Positions 21,372 through 34,881 are shown, counted from the first letter of the stretch. The stretch is 64,000 nt of DNA from Rhipidocladum racemiflorum (GCA_036346355.1 CM070576.1:58761712-58825711); one strand, 5' to 3'. Translations and numbers: made by a program. The notes: generated by a model from the letters alone, not told the origin.

Positions 21372-21854
21372 GACGCCACGGCACTCAGAAAAAATAGTAC
21401 CGCGGGCGCTCGCGTGGAATGGGGATGAAATCAGCGATCGAAACGGCGGTTGCTCATTGGCAAGGAGATACTCAAACTCCAGAAGCACCAGAACCCAACC
21501 CCGTATCGATGGCCTGGATGCTGTGAGAGGAACGGGGACACAAGTCACCAAATCGCAATGAGCCAATGACCTTAAACCGATAACCAAACAGACCATTCCG
21601 CGAGTACACTCGTCAGAACGGCAGCAATTGTCTTCAAATCATACCATAAAATAGTTTCACCGTGCCACTACCCATACCATCTCTTGCCCAGCTGGTAAAG
21701 CAGAGAACTGAGCTTTCCCTGTCAGTGTCTTGTGTCTTTGTTGTCATGCTTGATGGTTTGAAGAGACGGAACTTAAATAATAATCCAAGGGAATCAGACC
21801 CGAGTCACCGGACCAACCATCGAAGGAGGCATCGTCGATCGTGTCGAATCGACG
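21372..21854. other. Upstream region of the PDLP-type gene
   Basis: No gene recognised. Directly follows the non-autonomous element, so the PDLP promoter region lies within 700 bp of a transposon insertion. Confidence 0.45.
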
Positions 21855-21861
21855 TATAAAT
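21855..21861 (+). promoter_or_regulatory. Candidate TATA box of the PDLP-type gene
   Basis: tataaat within 'gacgtataaattc', 225 bp before the start codon. Confidence 0.5.
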
Positions 21862-22079
21862 TCTAGAGACGACACGCGCACCGCAAATCTTCGCAACCTT
21901 AGAAACGCTCGCGTTTATTCTACTGTCTGCTCCCCACCATCTTCCCTTCACTCCCAAGGCAGAGACTCAGAAAAGCATTCGCCACTCTCCCCGGTCACAG
22001 CCGTCGAAACCACCCTTAATTCACAGTTCGCGCCAACAGCTAGCTCAAGAATTCCGGCCACAAACACGCGCGCGCGAGC

Positions 22080-24359
22080 ATGTACACTTCTGTCTCATCA
22101 GTCATGGACCAACGCAACCAACCTTGCTGTTCGTTCGTCGCTGCCATCGTCGTCCTCCTCCTCGGCCTCGGTGCGGCGGTCAGCGAGGCGGCCACCGGCA
22201 CGTTCATCTACGCCGGGTGCTCGCCGTCCAAGTACCAGCCCGGCACCCCCTTCGAGGGCAACCTCAACTCGCTCCTCACCTCCATCGCCAACGCCGCGCC
22301 CAACGGCTTGTACAACAGCTTCACTGCCGGGAGCAACGGCACGGGGGACGGCGCGGCCGCGTACGGGCTGTACCAGTGCCGCGGCGACCTGGGAAACGCA
22401 GACTGCGCGGCGTGCGTCCGGGACGCCGTGGCGCAGCTCAACGAGGTGTGCGCGAGCGCGTACGCGGCGTCGCTGCAGCTGGACGGCTGCTACGTGCGCT
22501 ACGACAGCAGCAACTTCATCGGCCAGCTCGACACGGCCATGGTGTACCGCAAGTGCAGCACCAGCACCAGCAGCGACGGCGACTTCCTCAAGAACCGTGA
22601 CGCCGTCCTGGGCGCCTTGCAGGGCGTGGCGAACGGGTACAAGGTGAGCAGCTTCGGCAGCGTGCAGGGTGTGGCGCAGTGCCTGGGCGACCTCGCCGCG
22701 GCCGACTGCACGACTTGCCTGGCGCAGGCGGTCGGGCAGCTCAAGGGCACCTGCGGCACGGCGCTCGCCGCCGACGTGTACCTGGCGCAGTGCTACGTCA
22801 GGTATTGGGCCAACGGCTACTACTCCCGCCCGTCACAAGGTACGCAACATGCACTTCATTCCACAATCGTGTCTAAGACAGCAAAAACCCGAATTAATTC
22901 CCTGCAACCTAGTGAAAAGTGAGGTTATCACCGAGTAGCAAATTGCCAATTTGCGAGTTCTTGGCTGCAAGTTGCAACCAGTGAGATCGTTGCCCCGTAG
23001 GAATTGACTCCGATGGCAATGGGCAAGGGAGTGTATAGGCATCATTCGGATGTTTTTGTTCTAAAAATCATCCAAACTTTGGACCGTACGATCAAAACAC
23101 ACATCCGTAGGATCAACCCACCTCGAATTCAGGGGGGTGTGCATCGATCTGAAAGTAAATCCAAGGGCCCAGAATTTGGATGATGGTTGCTAAAGAAAAC
23201 ATCCGGATGAAACTTATCAAAACCCATGGGGAAACTTCCCAAAGTCGGTAAAGAGATCAAGCAGAATATGTCCTCTCCTCTGACAACCTTTTTCTCCATA
23301 GCAACATAGATGAAATAATCACAGACTCACAGTAATCAATGGTCCACGACCAAAACGTACCTACAGCTTCGCAAATTAAAAGTTTAGGCACCAATCGATC
23401 AAAAAGGCGTGTCCAAATTAGCGAAAGGGAAAGAGACAATAGAGCAATCACTTGGCTGCAGGCAGCCGCTCTACTAGTGCCACCGCGTGTAGCGTAACAA
23501 CTCATATAAGTCACAGTGCAGGCAATATTATTTGTCCACTTGGTCAATCAAATCAGCCGCTAAGCTCCAGCGACACAGTTCAGTCATGTTCCTACAATAG
23601 AATAGGTTAAGCTAATCATCCCGGCCTTTTTTAGTGGACCGCATGCGGGAGCGGGACGCAGCATCACTGGACTCAATTGGGTGAGACAACAGTACTGATA
23701 GGATGATTTGAAGCGACAGCAACAAAGCAAACTATATTCTCTCTGATCCAAAAAGACACTGTGTATCCTAGATTCGTATTTCCTGCATGGTCACTTGTAG
23801 ATGCAAAGAAGTTTCTACAAGCCTACCAGTACCAACTAGTGCCTGAGCGGCAAGCTACGCGTCGAGTGATTTCCTTTTGCAGGATACACCGATATAAAGC
23901 GTTATCTCTGATCCACTGATGGCCACTAAACAATATGCCTATCTCTGAGCATATCGGATTTAGGACCGCGCGCCGGCGATAGGCACGCGAATTGCGGGAT
24001 TAGAATCAGCAGGCGGCGGCCAGGCCAGCCAACGACTCCCCCACGCTGAATGTATTCCCGTTAAACAAAAGCAGCACTCGGCAGGGCTGCAAGTGCGGCA
24101 ACTTTGCGTGCGCTATTCTAATCCTACGCACCTGATCCTGATCTCCCTTGGTGACAGGTTATTCGCAGGATGACGTCGGAAGGACACTGGCAATAATAGT
24201 CGGCATCTTGGCAGGGCTGGCGCTCATCGTGGTGTTCATCTCATTCCTCAGCAAATCATGTAAGCCCCCCTGACCTGCAAAACTCAGTACAGGCAACAAG
24301 CTTACGAGCCTGAACAATGGCACTAGCCTCACGGAAAATGATGTATCATTGCAGGCTAG
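22080..24359 (+). CDS. PDLP-type double-DUF26 membrane protein (plasmodesmata-located protein family)
   Basis: Exons 22080-22839, 24158-24259 and 24355-24359; 288 residues. Plasmodesmata-located proteins sit in the membrane lining plasmodesmata and regulate callose and cell-to-cell movement. Features seen: signal peptide (about residues 18-37), two DUF26/Gnk2 domains with C-x8-C-x2-C at C100/C109/C112 and C201/C210/C213, then a transmembrane helix (about 264-284, LAIIVGILAGLALIVVFISF) and a four-residue tail SKSC. Exon 1 ends TCA CAA G before gtacgc, exon 2 starts after ttgacag-like acceptor cag, and exon 3 supplies only the last two bases of Cys and the TAG. No kinase exon follows, which separates it from CRK receptor kinases. 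A second ATG at 22104 could also serve as start. Intron 1 (1.3 kb) contains a MITE-like repeat. Convergent with the protease gene, 437 bp apart. Confidence 0.85.
23026..23240. repeat. MITE-like repeat in PDLP intron 1
   Basis: Left part 'gggagtgtataggcatcat' then tcggatgtttttgttctaa; right part holds 'aaaacatccggatgaaac' and 'gggaaacttccc', giving imperfect inverted ends. The left 58 bp recur at 39467-39527. I could not define a target duplication. Confidence 0.55.
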
Positions 24360-24795
24360 CTTGGCCCCCTGCTCGAAGGACCTTCGATTCTCGCACGCTG
24401 GCGTGAGACCAGATGACTTCATAAAGCTTGTAATCTCATTTTGTCAGCAATAGATAAGAAAGTGATCTCGGTAGGGCTATTGGAGGATCACTACCTTACG
24501 TTGGGACATCATTTTTGGTCCACTAGTAATGGCCTACTTGTTCATTTATCAAATCTGAGGGCATCGTCCTGCAACAACATCCACATATCGGTCTTAATCG
24601 ATTGCCTTCGGTTGATTGCAAATCAAACTTGATTCACACAGGTACGACCATCATATGTCATAAACTACTGATTAGCCCAGGGGGGCCATTGTTGGGTGGC
24701 TTCTTGTCTCCATACTACTATATACACAAACTCTCACACACTTAAGGTAGGAAACCTCTGGGGCCTTTCCTATTGCTCCCATACACTGCAGCGGA
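24360..24795. other. Convergent 3' regions of the PDLP and protease genes
   Basis: AT-rich; probably contains both 3' untranslated regions. No other gene seen. Confidence 0.5.
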
Positions 24796-27700
24796 TCAAG
24801 CACTGTGTCCTCGAGTCATTGGGCTCCATCTCGCCGAGTTGTAACTGCTGCAAGCGATGATGCTTGCTTCCGACATTTTGGCCTCAGAGACACCATTGTC
24901 GCATATGTTTGCAAATGCCCTCATGTGTTTCATGCCATACTGTGTAAGTGATCCACATTGCGATTCAAAAATTCGCACCTGGCGATGGCCATGGACACAC
25001 AATAAGTTCAACAGGGCACAGAAAGGATGCTGATGTGAAAGTATTAAAGACGTGCAACAACAGTACCTTCATGCATTGGATATATAATAGTTTAAATAAA
25101 AAATACTTATACTCACCATCCTCTTCAAACAATCCCAATCCTCCACTAATGGTTGACTAGAGCTTCTAGCAGCCTCAAGTATTGAAGGCCCATTTTCAAA
25201 TCCAAAGACAAGCTTCCCGATGAAATCGATACTGCTGTCGAGATGCTTCCTGTGCACCACAGTTTCTTTGATCTCCCGGAGAACCCTCAGCTTCTCATCG
25301 GATCCCCCATTCAGCTGCTCATACTGAAAGCAAGAAGGTAAACATTAACAAACAAATTTGGCCAACAGAAGATGGGCAACAAAAAGTGATTCGCAGAACT
25401 TGGGCGTGTCATGTGAGGAGATGAGCTTAAGCTTAGGCTGAAAGTACGATGGCGTCTGTTTCAAAGTACTATTGTCTATCGCCATAGCTTCTCAACAACA
25501 TGAAACCACATTTGTATTTAGAAGCTTAAGCTCCTCCTGTATCCTCTAAGGTGCCCATAATCCCATATTACGAGGCTTCTAGTTAAGCCCCATCAAATAG
25601 ACCGTACAGTGTAACTATGATTGGTCAATGTGAAAATTAAGTAGGAAAAACCATAACAATTTTCTTTCAGTGATAGCACAGATTGCCGAGAATATGTCTC
25701 CTAAAAATGCCTATCAACTGCCCTAGTCCTATTCTCTAAAATATCTGGATAATGTCAGCTGTTACTCCATGCAATGGATACTCAAATAGAAAATAAATCC
25801 CATACAATAAACATTCTATAACTTGATTCTACATGCATCAACCAAAACTGTGAAGTTCAAATTAAACATTCTACAACAAAGGTCCAAGGTAATGGGTAAT
25901 AGCCAATAACAACAAAGATATGAACTAAACAAGAGAGCACCAGTTAAACTTTTTTTTATGATACCAACACTTACAGGAGATGTCATCCAAATCAACAGAA
26001 AGGAAACAATTGTAGCAAAATCAACCCATAGACAAAAGCTCAAGGATTACTCAAGTTTGTTATCCTAACAGCATAATGTTATAACGTCATCTATGCCAAT
26101 GAAAGCGTCAAAAGACCGTGTCATACCTTTAAAATACAAGATCATTTTGTAATGTAAATATTTCATCTGAGAACGAAAAATCAGTAGTCAAGCATGCTAC
26201 GCAAGTGTTAAATTTCGTGATATTGCTACAACAACCCTCTTTTCACTACTGTTTAAAAGTATATAGCATTTGAGTTTTTTTATTAAAAAAACAGAGCATG
26301 CTAATTGGAAGACTGAAGAAAAAACTGGAATTCACCCTCTTCCACATGAAAAGAAGATCAGCATCCCTTTGATTGACTGCAGCCTTTGGGCCTGGCCAAA
26401 GCAGCCTGTTTGTGATGTAGGAATTTGAAGGATCAAAACCTTGATAAAGGAAAAGCTTCTCATCCTTGAATGTCTTGTCACCATACTCCATGACATGAGA
26501 ACCCTCATTGAACTTATTTGAGTTTGAGGTTCTCGCTTTAACCTGCCCAACAAAGCAGTGACTGGATGCCATTAACCAATATGAAGAAAGTGTACTCTAG
26601 ACTTACCACCTCGTACTGATCCTTGATTGTTTCCTTCATTAAATTGTGAGTTTCACTGCCAAGTAGGATCAAAAGGTTCAAAACAGTAAGCATCAGCTTT
26701 ATAAATAATGGCTACAGCAACTGTACTTTCAGACTAGTACTTGAGCCAAATAAAAAAAAAAAAAGAAGTAAAGCACCGAAGCAACAAGAATTTGCTTGTC
26801 AGCAGTATCTGGTCACGCTACCAATTGACACTTCCCTATCCTATCCACTTATCTGATGTTTTTACGTCTATGTTATTACCATTTATGAGTGTAGTGTTGA
26901 CTCGTGAATTACTCATGTGTTACTCAAGTGGCTGATGATTGCACTAACAGGCACCCATCTTATGTCTTCTAATATGATTATACTTCTTACCACATACAGA
27001 TGCTAAAGCATGTTTTGTACAGATATTGGAGTAAGAATTGCATAGGATCCAAAAAAATTAGTTTACACATACAAATTTCCAGTGCATAGAAAAGAACTGA
27101 GCAAAATAAAACACAGTGGGCCACCAATGAGAAAAAAGGCTTCAATATGGGCAATAGTTCAAACATAACAATACCTAATATATTTATTATAAATAATGCA
27201 GTTATATCACATTACGGAAGGAAAGAGAGCAAACTAAAAGCTAAAATAAATAATCCCTATGAGGCATACCTTTGATAAATGTAAAAAAGATGCAGGTTAT
27301 ATGATATAAACAAAAACAAATGTCACAAATCAAATCAGTTGTTGCGCATAATATATTAAATGAAGCTTACCTGTCTTCCATCCAAGAAACACTGTACAAG
27401 TCACCCAAACAGGTAATGTATTCAGGAGGTGGTGATGGTTCCATCCCAGGGCAGTATGTTCCCCAACTATTTTCGACCGCATTTGACGCTGTTGTTACAT
27501 AAATATTAAGATCTTCTGGCATTAAACCCTCAAAGATACTGCCACTTTCACATGCTTCAACATATATAACCTGCCAAAATTGTAATTTTGATTACATTCT
27601 ATGTGCATCGTTTCAGTCTAAAAAGTTTTTTCTGGAAGGGGAAAAAACAAAAGAGAGAATCTTATACCATTTTTGAATAGCTGTTGGAAGCATGTTTCTT

Positions 27701-29432
27701 TTTTAACACCTTAATGAAGTCACCAGCATAAAGATAGGGCAGGTTGGGCATACCTAAAAACTTGCTAAGGTTAAGCTAAGCTCCACACAAAATCAACTAA
27801 ATGACCACACTTCTATGGGAGTACGCACCAAGAACTCCAGGACCCCCATGATCTGAGTAATAGATGAAGATGTGGTCCTTTGGTTTGCTGTCTATCACCT
27901 TCCTACTCCCTCCAGTAACCGCAGTTCTGTTGCCCAAGAGGACTGCAAAGAAGTTTTCAGTAGTGACCTGGTCACCGGTGTAGTCCTGTAATGTATGATA
28001 AGTTGATCAGCCTTCAGGAATACAGCAGCATGCATTCTAACATTAAACAAAACCAAAGCTACCAATCCATGTGATTAGAAAGTGCAATCAATTTTAAAGT
28101 TTGAAAATGTAATTACTTGTGCAGTCTTGTTTGAAAGTAAAATTAAAGGGAAAAAACTACCAGTACCAAGTAGTACCTTTGGAACACCAGCATAAACGTT
28201 TTCACCTTTAGGATGGTTGATGATGACCCCAGGCCTTGGGTTGAGAATGTTGTCGGAGATGTCGTCATACATAAACACCACAATGTTCTCCTCCTTTACT
28301 CCCCCCTTCCGCAGAATCTGGTATGCATGGCACACATCGGCCTGCCGTGCATCAAGAACACCAGAATCCCTTAAGCAAGCATTCATAGAATTGTTCGGTG
28401 ACTTTCAATACCATCCATATTTTGACCAAGCACACACTGAACAAACGTAATTATACAGCAACTATAAAAAATGGTTTCTGATGTTATAGTCAGTCAAATT
28501 TTCATACACAGCCTGGCATTCAATCATTAGAACCACAATCTACAAAATAAATTATCCCACATGACCTTCACCCTAACTAAATTCTTGTTACCAATTACAT
28601 GTCTCCGGAACTAAATTTCTATTACCAAATAAATAATCTCTGCAGTCACCAAAGAATGTCGTTTTGAACATCGACACGGTCCTCAAATCACTAATTTCTA
28701 TTGTAATAGATTTATAAAATTATACTTTTATGAAAGTTTAGAAAGTTTGACTGCATTACCACAAAACAATGTTCTTTTGTGACTAGAGGGAGTATGTCTC
28801 CCTCCAAACCATCCACTTAGATAGGAACCACGGAAAAAGCTGATCCGAATTATAACTATCTGGACCTTTCTAACAAAGCAAGCAACTGCGGATTGGATAT
28901 CCAGGCCCCTTAACTTCTAAATCCCCTAAGCAAACAGAACATATCTACGCAGCCAATTTCAAAACTCAAAGTGCAACGAACTCAATAGAATAACCGAGAA
29001 CTTCGAAGCAACGATTTGCTCAGAAGCTCCCGTAAATTCGAAGTAGCCAGACTCCAAGCACCCCAAATCCGAAAGTCCCAACACAAACAAGCTACAAGAC
29101 GTACAGAGGAAAGGGGGAAACTGACCGAAAGTTTCAAATTTAAGTTCGCGATTCCCCTAGACCCACTCCTACCCGCACCGCACCCGAGGCCGCCGCTGGC
29201 TCACCTGGTGCCGATAGTTCCCGTAGCCAGAGGATCCCGCGACGAGCACGGCCCACCTCGTCCCCACGTCGTCGGCCGGCGCCGGCGTCGCAGGAGCGGC
29301 GGCGGCGGAATCCCCCTTCTCCGTTGGCATCCGAATCAGCGGCTCCCACTTCCCCTTCCCCTCCGCCTCATCCGCCGCTGCCGCGGCTACCGCCAAGAGC
29401 GAGAGGAATCCACACAACCACCACGCAGCCAT
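24796..29432 (-). CDS. VPE: Vacuolar processing enzyme (legumain, C13 asparaginyl endopeptidase)
   Basis: Nine exons: 29432-29205, 28341-28177, 27985-27829, 27753-27668, 27570-27371, 26655-26607, 26542-26336, 25323-25117, 24978-24796; all with GT/AG junctions and summing to 1482 bases (493 residues), the normal VPE length. Cleaves after Asn/Asp in the vacuole, maturing storage and defence proteins and acting in programmed cell death. Seen: signal peptide (MAAWWLCGFLSLLAVAAAA), a propeptide, RWAVLVAGSSGYGNYRHQ, catalytic His177 in YYSDHGGPGVLG, catalytic Cys219 in YVEACESGSIFEGL, the proline-rich loop SPPPEY, and the C-terminal prodomain with FESQCGSLTQYGMKHMRAF. Start at 29432 gives the signal peptide; the in-frame extension upstream has no ATG. 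No lesions. Subfamily (alpha/beta/gamma) not assigned. Confidence 0.96.
28655..28792. mobile_element. Stowaway-like MITE fragment in VPE intron 1
   Basis: Ends 'ttttgtgactagagggagta', the inverse of the Stowaway start, with 'gaaagtttgactgcatt' 40 bp inside as in the copy at 17291-17529. The left end is degraded. Confidence 0.6.
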
Positions 29433-30312
29433 CGTCGTCCACGAGAGCGGTGTGAGGGGGAGAGCCGGGTTAGCGGCAGTGCGAGGCGGGTCGGTGGGGG
29501 ACTTCCGGACTTGGTAGTTTGGGAGGCACAATAGAAACTAATAAGTAGAACCATGCGGACACGTGGTCCGCGAGGTAGCCGTGGTGCGGGTCGTCCATCA
29601 GTTGTAACTTGCTACGAAAAAAAAATTGATAACGAAAAATAAAGATTAAAAAATAAAAAAATTTATTTTAGAAGATCAAACATCTATCTTTAACGTTTCG
29701 TTTCTTGCGAAAATTAATTAAAGAACCGTTTTAACTGCGTAGAGGCGATTAAGCGAGCGATTAATGATGTGGGAAGAACGGACCACTGCCACCAAGTGCT
29801 GCTTTAGAATAGTAGAGAAACAACATAATTATCTGCTATACTACAGTAAAACAATATGTTTTTATACCTAGCATTTTTTTTCTGGACATATTCATCAATT
29901 AAGCACATTTATTAGTCTCTCAATTAGTCATTTTAATTATTTTACCCCTTAGTTAAGTCACTCAACTCTGTACCTACTGCGGTGTTATAGGAACGCAGTA
30001 GGTGACACGACGAGAAAAAGACCATTTTTATAGATTTATTTGAATGTAAGTTGGAAAAAAAAAATGATGGCAAAGCAGCAGTTGTTCGCGGCTACAATGA
30101 GCGGCTGTGCTCTCTGCTATATTTAACTTTGCTTACCTTGTTAGAGTGCTGGAACGCAAGGCCATTACGTGGATAACATTCATGTTTATCTTTAGAATGC
30201 ACATATAAAAAGTGTAAACTATCGTGACGTTACAGGTTTTCAAGTCGAACCAATCACAAAGTCGCCCAGCGGGGAGCCATATGCTTTGGTAGGTGCCTTG
30301 ATTAGTTAACAA
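29433..30312. other. Upstream region of the protease gene and intergenic DNA
   Basis: 29433-29530 is GC-rich and probably contains the 5' leader. The rest is AT-rich with no recognisable gene. Confidence 0.45.
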
Positions 30313-33015
30313 CTAGCAAGGATAGCGCGCTACGCTGCGCCGTTTGATTATGTAATTGTTTTGAAAGAAATATATAATCCATCACGTATAAATAAGGTGC
30401 AGCAGGTAATCAAATAATATAAAACATAAGCGATGGATGTAACGCTAATTAGCCTTATTGGTTATTGCCTCATACAAATAAGTTAGACAATATATATGTA
30501 CAAAATGCATAAGAGAGAATTCGTAACACAAAAGGCAAGTCCCCTTTTCCTTCCAAATCTCAAACTTGCATAAAGTAGCAATCTGCTTCTACTAACTTAA
30601 AGGTGGCTGATGTGTCCAATCAAGTGTGCTATTAATCCAATTTCGAACTTCTTCCTTGATCAAAATAGATTTTCAGTACAATGAGACTCACCTGAACCAA
30701 CAAATTATTCTTACAGTTTGAGAAATTCTTGCAAATAACAAAACCAAAAAAATAGCAGGAAAGGAAACTTTAGTACACGATACCAGATATATGAATCCTG
30801 TAGATGTGATGTAGGACCAGATGATGCAACACCTGCATCCTTCCATATACACAGCACCTCCTGTAGATGTGACAGGCTTTGCTTCTTGAAACATAAGAAT
30901 GTATAACCCTTCACAAATCGAGAAAAGTGCATGACTCGTACATATATTTTCATGGTTTTGCAAATTACTATCCGCATGGTAAAAATGAAACATTCTAGCA
31001 CTTAAACTTTCAGTCTATTATATATGTACTGAAGCTTATCGAATATTAAAACTACAGGTGGCAAGTTGCCAAGTTTCAAACTGCATGCATGATCTTAAAA
31101 AAAAGAGGGAGGAAAGTATAGGCACTGCTGATGCAAACGTTGTAAACTGAAAATGATACAGATCATGGCATGGCATACTGGGACAAGTCCAGGGTGTACA
31201 GTTCAGATTTCAGAACTCATAGTCCATCAACAATAATGTTATTGTCCAATTCCTTATTTTCTCATGGGTGAAGTGGTACCCGAGAATGAAGCAGTTCCTT
31301 GTATGTCCCAAGCTCCCTAAAAGCAGCAGCAGTAAAGTTGGATGTCACAAGCCTTGCAACAGGCTAAAGAATTTGAAACTTTCGTTTTGTCTCAGAAACC
31401 TGAATGGCTTCATGGAACCACAGTTTATTAAAGAAACTTGTGGGATGTAATTACAGTGAAATGGTATAGTATCAAATCATACTTACTCCTGGAAGAACTA
31501 TGGTTTATTAAATAAATTCGAGTGTACACGACACTAGTAAATGACTGAATAAGTGGAGAGAAAAAACATGCTAGTGAGTGTCTGGTTATGTGTGTATCTG
31601 TATATATTTGATGATCCTTTGTTCTGATCTTTCCTTAAGAAATGTGTGCATCAGAATGAAGATGCAGTATATGTTTAATAATTGAGAAAAGGGGCAATAA
31701 GATATTTCGCTATTGAAAAGGATAAACCTAGAGGTTTTGTTACGTATAGATGAGAAATCCAAACAGTGGATAACAAACCTTATGAAAAGCCAAAGAGGAA
31801 TTCGATGCTACTAAATACCGTAGATCATAGTTGATACAGGTTTGAGCAATAATGTAAGTAATTATACAGCGAGGCCCTTTTTTACATGCATATACATACA
31901 GCGCACATCGGATAACAAAACATAGGACAATATACGTTAATTATACAACTATCATGTTTTGGTTACAGAGAAGGGGCTAAGCACAGAAATAGATTATATC
32001 ACAACCCATCACAAAGTACACATATACAATCATATACCATCATAAATCAACTTAGATTTATATCAACCTGTGGATGTACTGTGGAGAAGGGGCTTAGTTA
32101 TTTGTGTGTGTTTTGTTCCGTTATTGTTCCTCTCAAGTTGATTACCTGCGGAGTAATTTGCATGGTCCAAGCAAGCGAAAACTGACATGTTGTTTAGCAG
32201 AAAAGGGAGCCAAATGAATAAGCATAAAGAATGTAAAGAGCCGAGTTTGTAAACCATACTTCGACTATGTATATTACACATACCACACAATAGGAAGCAC
32301 CTGTCAGGAACATTGATTGAAAAGCAAATAAAAGATGAACTTTGATAGCAACAGCGGAAATCTTTTGGGTTTGATTTCATGAAAGAGAGGACGCCTAAGA
32401 ACTGGATTTTAAATAACGGAACAAAAAACACACAAATAACTAAGCTGTCGATGAAGGACTCACTTGATAGGAACAATCACTACCCATCACCGGTCTATGT
32501 AAAATATCGATGCCCTCTGATAAAAACACCAACATGTGTATTCCACAATTGGAAAGGTAGTATATCTAGATAAGGCAAAAAAGGAGACATAGTAAGCTGC
32601 GTAGTAAGTAACCCGAAATAAGAGCTGAGTGGAAAAAACGTTGAGCGAGGAAACTTAAAGGAGAATTTTTTCTGAAAAAAAAACTTACCGTTGGCATGCT
32701 AATGGTATGCTGGAAAATCAATACCAATCTCATGATTTTATTAAGTTTCATGAAAGAAAGCCTTCCTACTCTTTTTGTAAATCCTGAATTGCAAGTCTCT
32801 TTATTGTCGAGAAAATAGTGAAATGCTATTTAGATTTCTTATATAAAACATCTAACACTGTCAGTATTAGCTATTAGGCAAGCGATATTTCACAAATGAA
32901 AGAGCTGATGAGCTTTTATTTTAATTTTTTTCACGACCAACATTGCTTCAACAAGAAATAAGACTGTAACAAGAAGACTGAAAGGATAGCAGAAAATAGA
33001 CTGAAATGATAACCC

Positions 33016-33431
33016 ACAATGGTGCTGCCCTTCCGAGCTGCAACATGCAATGGTCTGTTCCCCTTGTTATCTTCCAAATGTATAACCGAGACATCAGGCT
33101 TCAACAACTCAAGCAGAATTTCATCATTTTGACCTTTTGAAGCCATGTGTAAAGCTGTTTGTCCCTTCTTATCGGTTCTAAAACCAATATGTGGATCCTT
33201 ATTTAATAATGATTTAACCACCTCGACATGGCCCATTCTTGCTGCTGAACGCAAAACTGTTTTGTCATTATTTCTTGTAATTCTGGCCAGGCTTGCATCC
33301 GTTTCCAGTAGAAGATTGACAATATCAATGTGGCCTTGAGTGGCAAAGATATCAAAGCTGTGGCATTTACAGAACCTGTTGTCATAGCTAACACAGGAAA
33401 TGCCTGCAACAGCTCCTTGAAAACATCTGCA
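33016..33431 (-). pseudogene. Captured ankyrin-repeat exon (ITN1/ACD6-like)
   Basis: An exon following a ttgcag acceptor encodes ELLQAFPVLAMTTGSVNAT, then GHIDIVNLLLETDASLARI, GHVEVVKSLLNKDPHIGFRT, KKGQTALHMASKGQNDEIL and GNRPLHVAARKGST: about four ankyrin repeats typical of plant ITN1/ACD6-like membrane proteins. One base is missing near 33349-33356 (between NATAL and IFATQ) and one conserved His of TVLHSAARMGH is Arg. No partner exons or membrane part lie nearby, so this is a fragment inside Helitron 1, in the element's own orientation. Confidence 0.82.
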
Positions 33432-33891
33432 AAGCCTAGAAATCGAACTGCACTATGAGCCAGAAATGCTTTGACAAATCAGTTTAAACAAAACACCGCG
33501 AAGGTATAAGCATTATTATGGGATAAGACACTATTGGAGTGTTGATCCTTTTAATTGACTTTGGCAATTTATAGACATGAGATAAAAAAAAACTGAACAA
33601 ATCCTTAGATCTAAGATCATGCTGCATGGATCGTGAGACAAACTTGTTTCTAATATTTGGATTTACCGAACTGATGAAAGCATATGCCAATCAAACTAAA
33701 GGCAAAAGTTTCAAAACATAGTGGCATTCAGATCACTGAGGAAGGAAGCCCAAATGATTGAACAACTAATGGCGCAAAAGATAATCTAACCAGACTTTAG
33801 GTCATAATACCCTAGAAACGATGGCAGCATACTCAAGATTATGGTGGAGAACACGATGCAGCCGGCCGGGGGGGGCATCAGCGGAGCGCTC

Positions 33892-34400
33892 GGCTCTACA
33901 TCAAGATTTGTCTCACCATCACACGAATGATGCGGCGGCGGCGGCCGGGAACGAACGAATGATAAAAACACCAACATCTTGATGTCCTGCTCTACATCAA
34001 GATTTGTCTCACAATCACACGAATGATGCGGCAGCGTCGGCCGGGTCGGGGAGGCGCTCGGCCTGGAGCAGCAGGGAGGCCGGGGAGGCAGCGACCAGGG
34101 GCGCGGCGGCCGAGCCGGGGGAGGCTGGGAAGCGCTCGGGTGAGGGGGGTGAACCGAGTGGGGTGGGAAAGGGAACCGTGAGGGCGACGGGGAAAGGGAG
34201 GCCAGGCGTGGAGCGCTCCGCGGGCGGCGATTTCAGGGAGAGGGAGGGACGTCGACGGCCGGAGAGAAGCCGGTCGGCACAACGGGGCAGCAGGCGGAGC
34301 ACGCAAGGATGGGTGGGGAAGGTAACCGCGAGGGCGACGAAGAAAAGGAGCCTACGCATGGAGCGGTCCGCGGGCGGCGATTTGTTCGCGAGCCATAAGC
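33892..34400. repeat. Short-range duplications in Helitron 1
   Basis: 'ctctacatcaagatttgtc' plus 24 following bases occurs at 33892 and 33991. A second pair, spaced 152 bp, shares 'ccgcgggcggcgattt' and the preceding 60 bases (about 34155-34231 and 34307-34383). Confidence 0.75.
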
Positions 34401-34881
34401 CAGCCACCACTCTCCCGCGTGCGGACGGTCGGATCCGGGGCAGCAGAAAGGATCGACGGTAGCCAGCCGCGCGGATCTGCACGCAATTAGCAAAAACTTC
34501 AGGGGCCTTTCCGCGAGGGCTGTCGACGTGGCTAGCGCGAGAAGGCGCCAGACGTCCCCTTATAAGATATTAGATTAGATATACTAGGAAGTATTTGCGC
34601 GCTACGCTGCGCCGTTAATGATATTGTTGACCTGATACAGGCAAGGCATAAAATAATATAGGAATGTAAAGGTAAGCTTAATTTTTTTAACTGAAGATTA
34701 ACATCGGAGGGAAGATGAAATACAATAATTATCAAGCATGTAATTCAATGGAAGAACGGTATGGGAAACAATATTAGCTGTGGACCAACAAATCTAAATA
34801 TTTTATTCGGGTTTCAGCGTTTTGTTGATTAACTCAACAGTTAATCAGTTATAATAGGCAAATGTTAGTAACAGTACAGCC

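Larger units (their letters stand above)
30313..34574 (-). mobile_element. Helitron 1 (non-autonomous, 4.26 kb)
   Basis: On the minus strand it starts TCTAATATCTTATAAGGGG at 34574 (or five bases earlier at 34579, both after an A) and ends in CTAG at 30313, followed by T. Just before the end is the hairpin GGCGCAGCGTAGCGCGC then TATCCTTG, the standard Helitron 3' layout. The A/T insertion context holds at both ends. No Rep/helicase is present, so it needs a helper. The first 0.55 kb on the element strand is GC-rich; a captured ankyrin exon lies at 33431-33016 in the same orientation. Ends are shared with Helitron 2. Confidence 0.82.

Noticed and set aside
22916..24157. Kinase domain downstream of the DUF26 exon (CRK receptor kinase)
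   Set aside because: The membrane exon is followed by an exon ending in a stop; no kinase motifs in the region.
29433..29531. N-terminal extension of the protease frame
   Set aside because: It has no ATG, and the signal peptide starts at the ATG at 29432.
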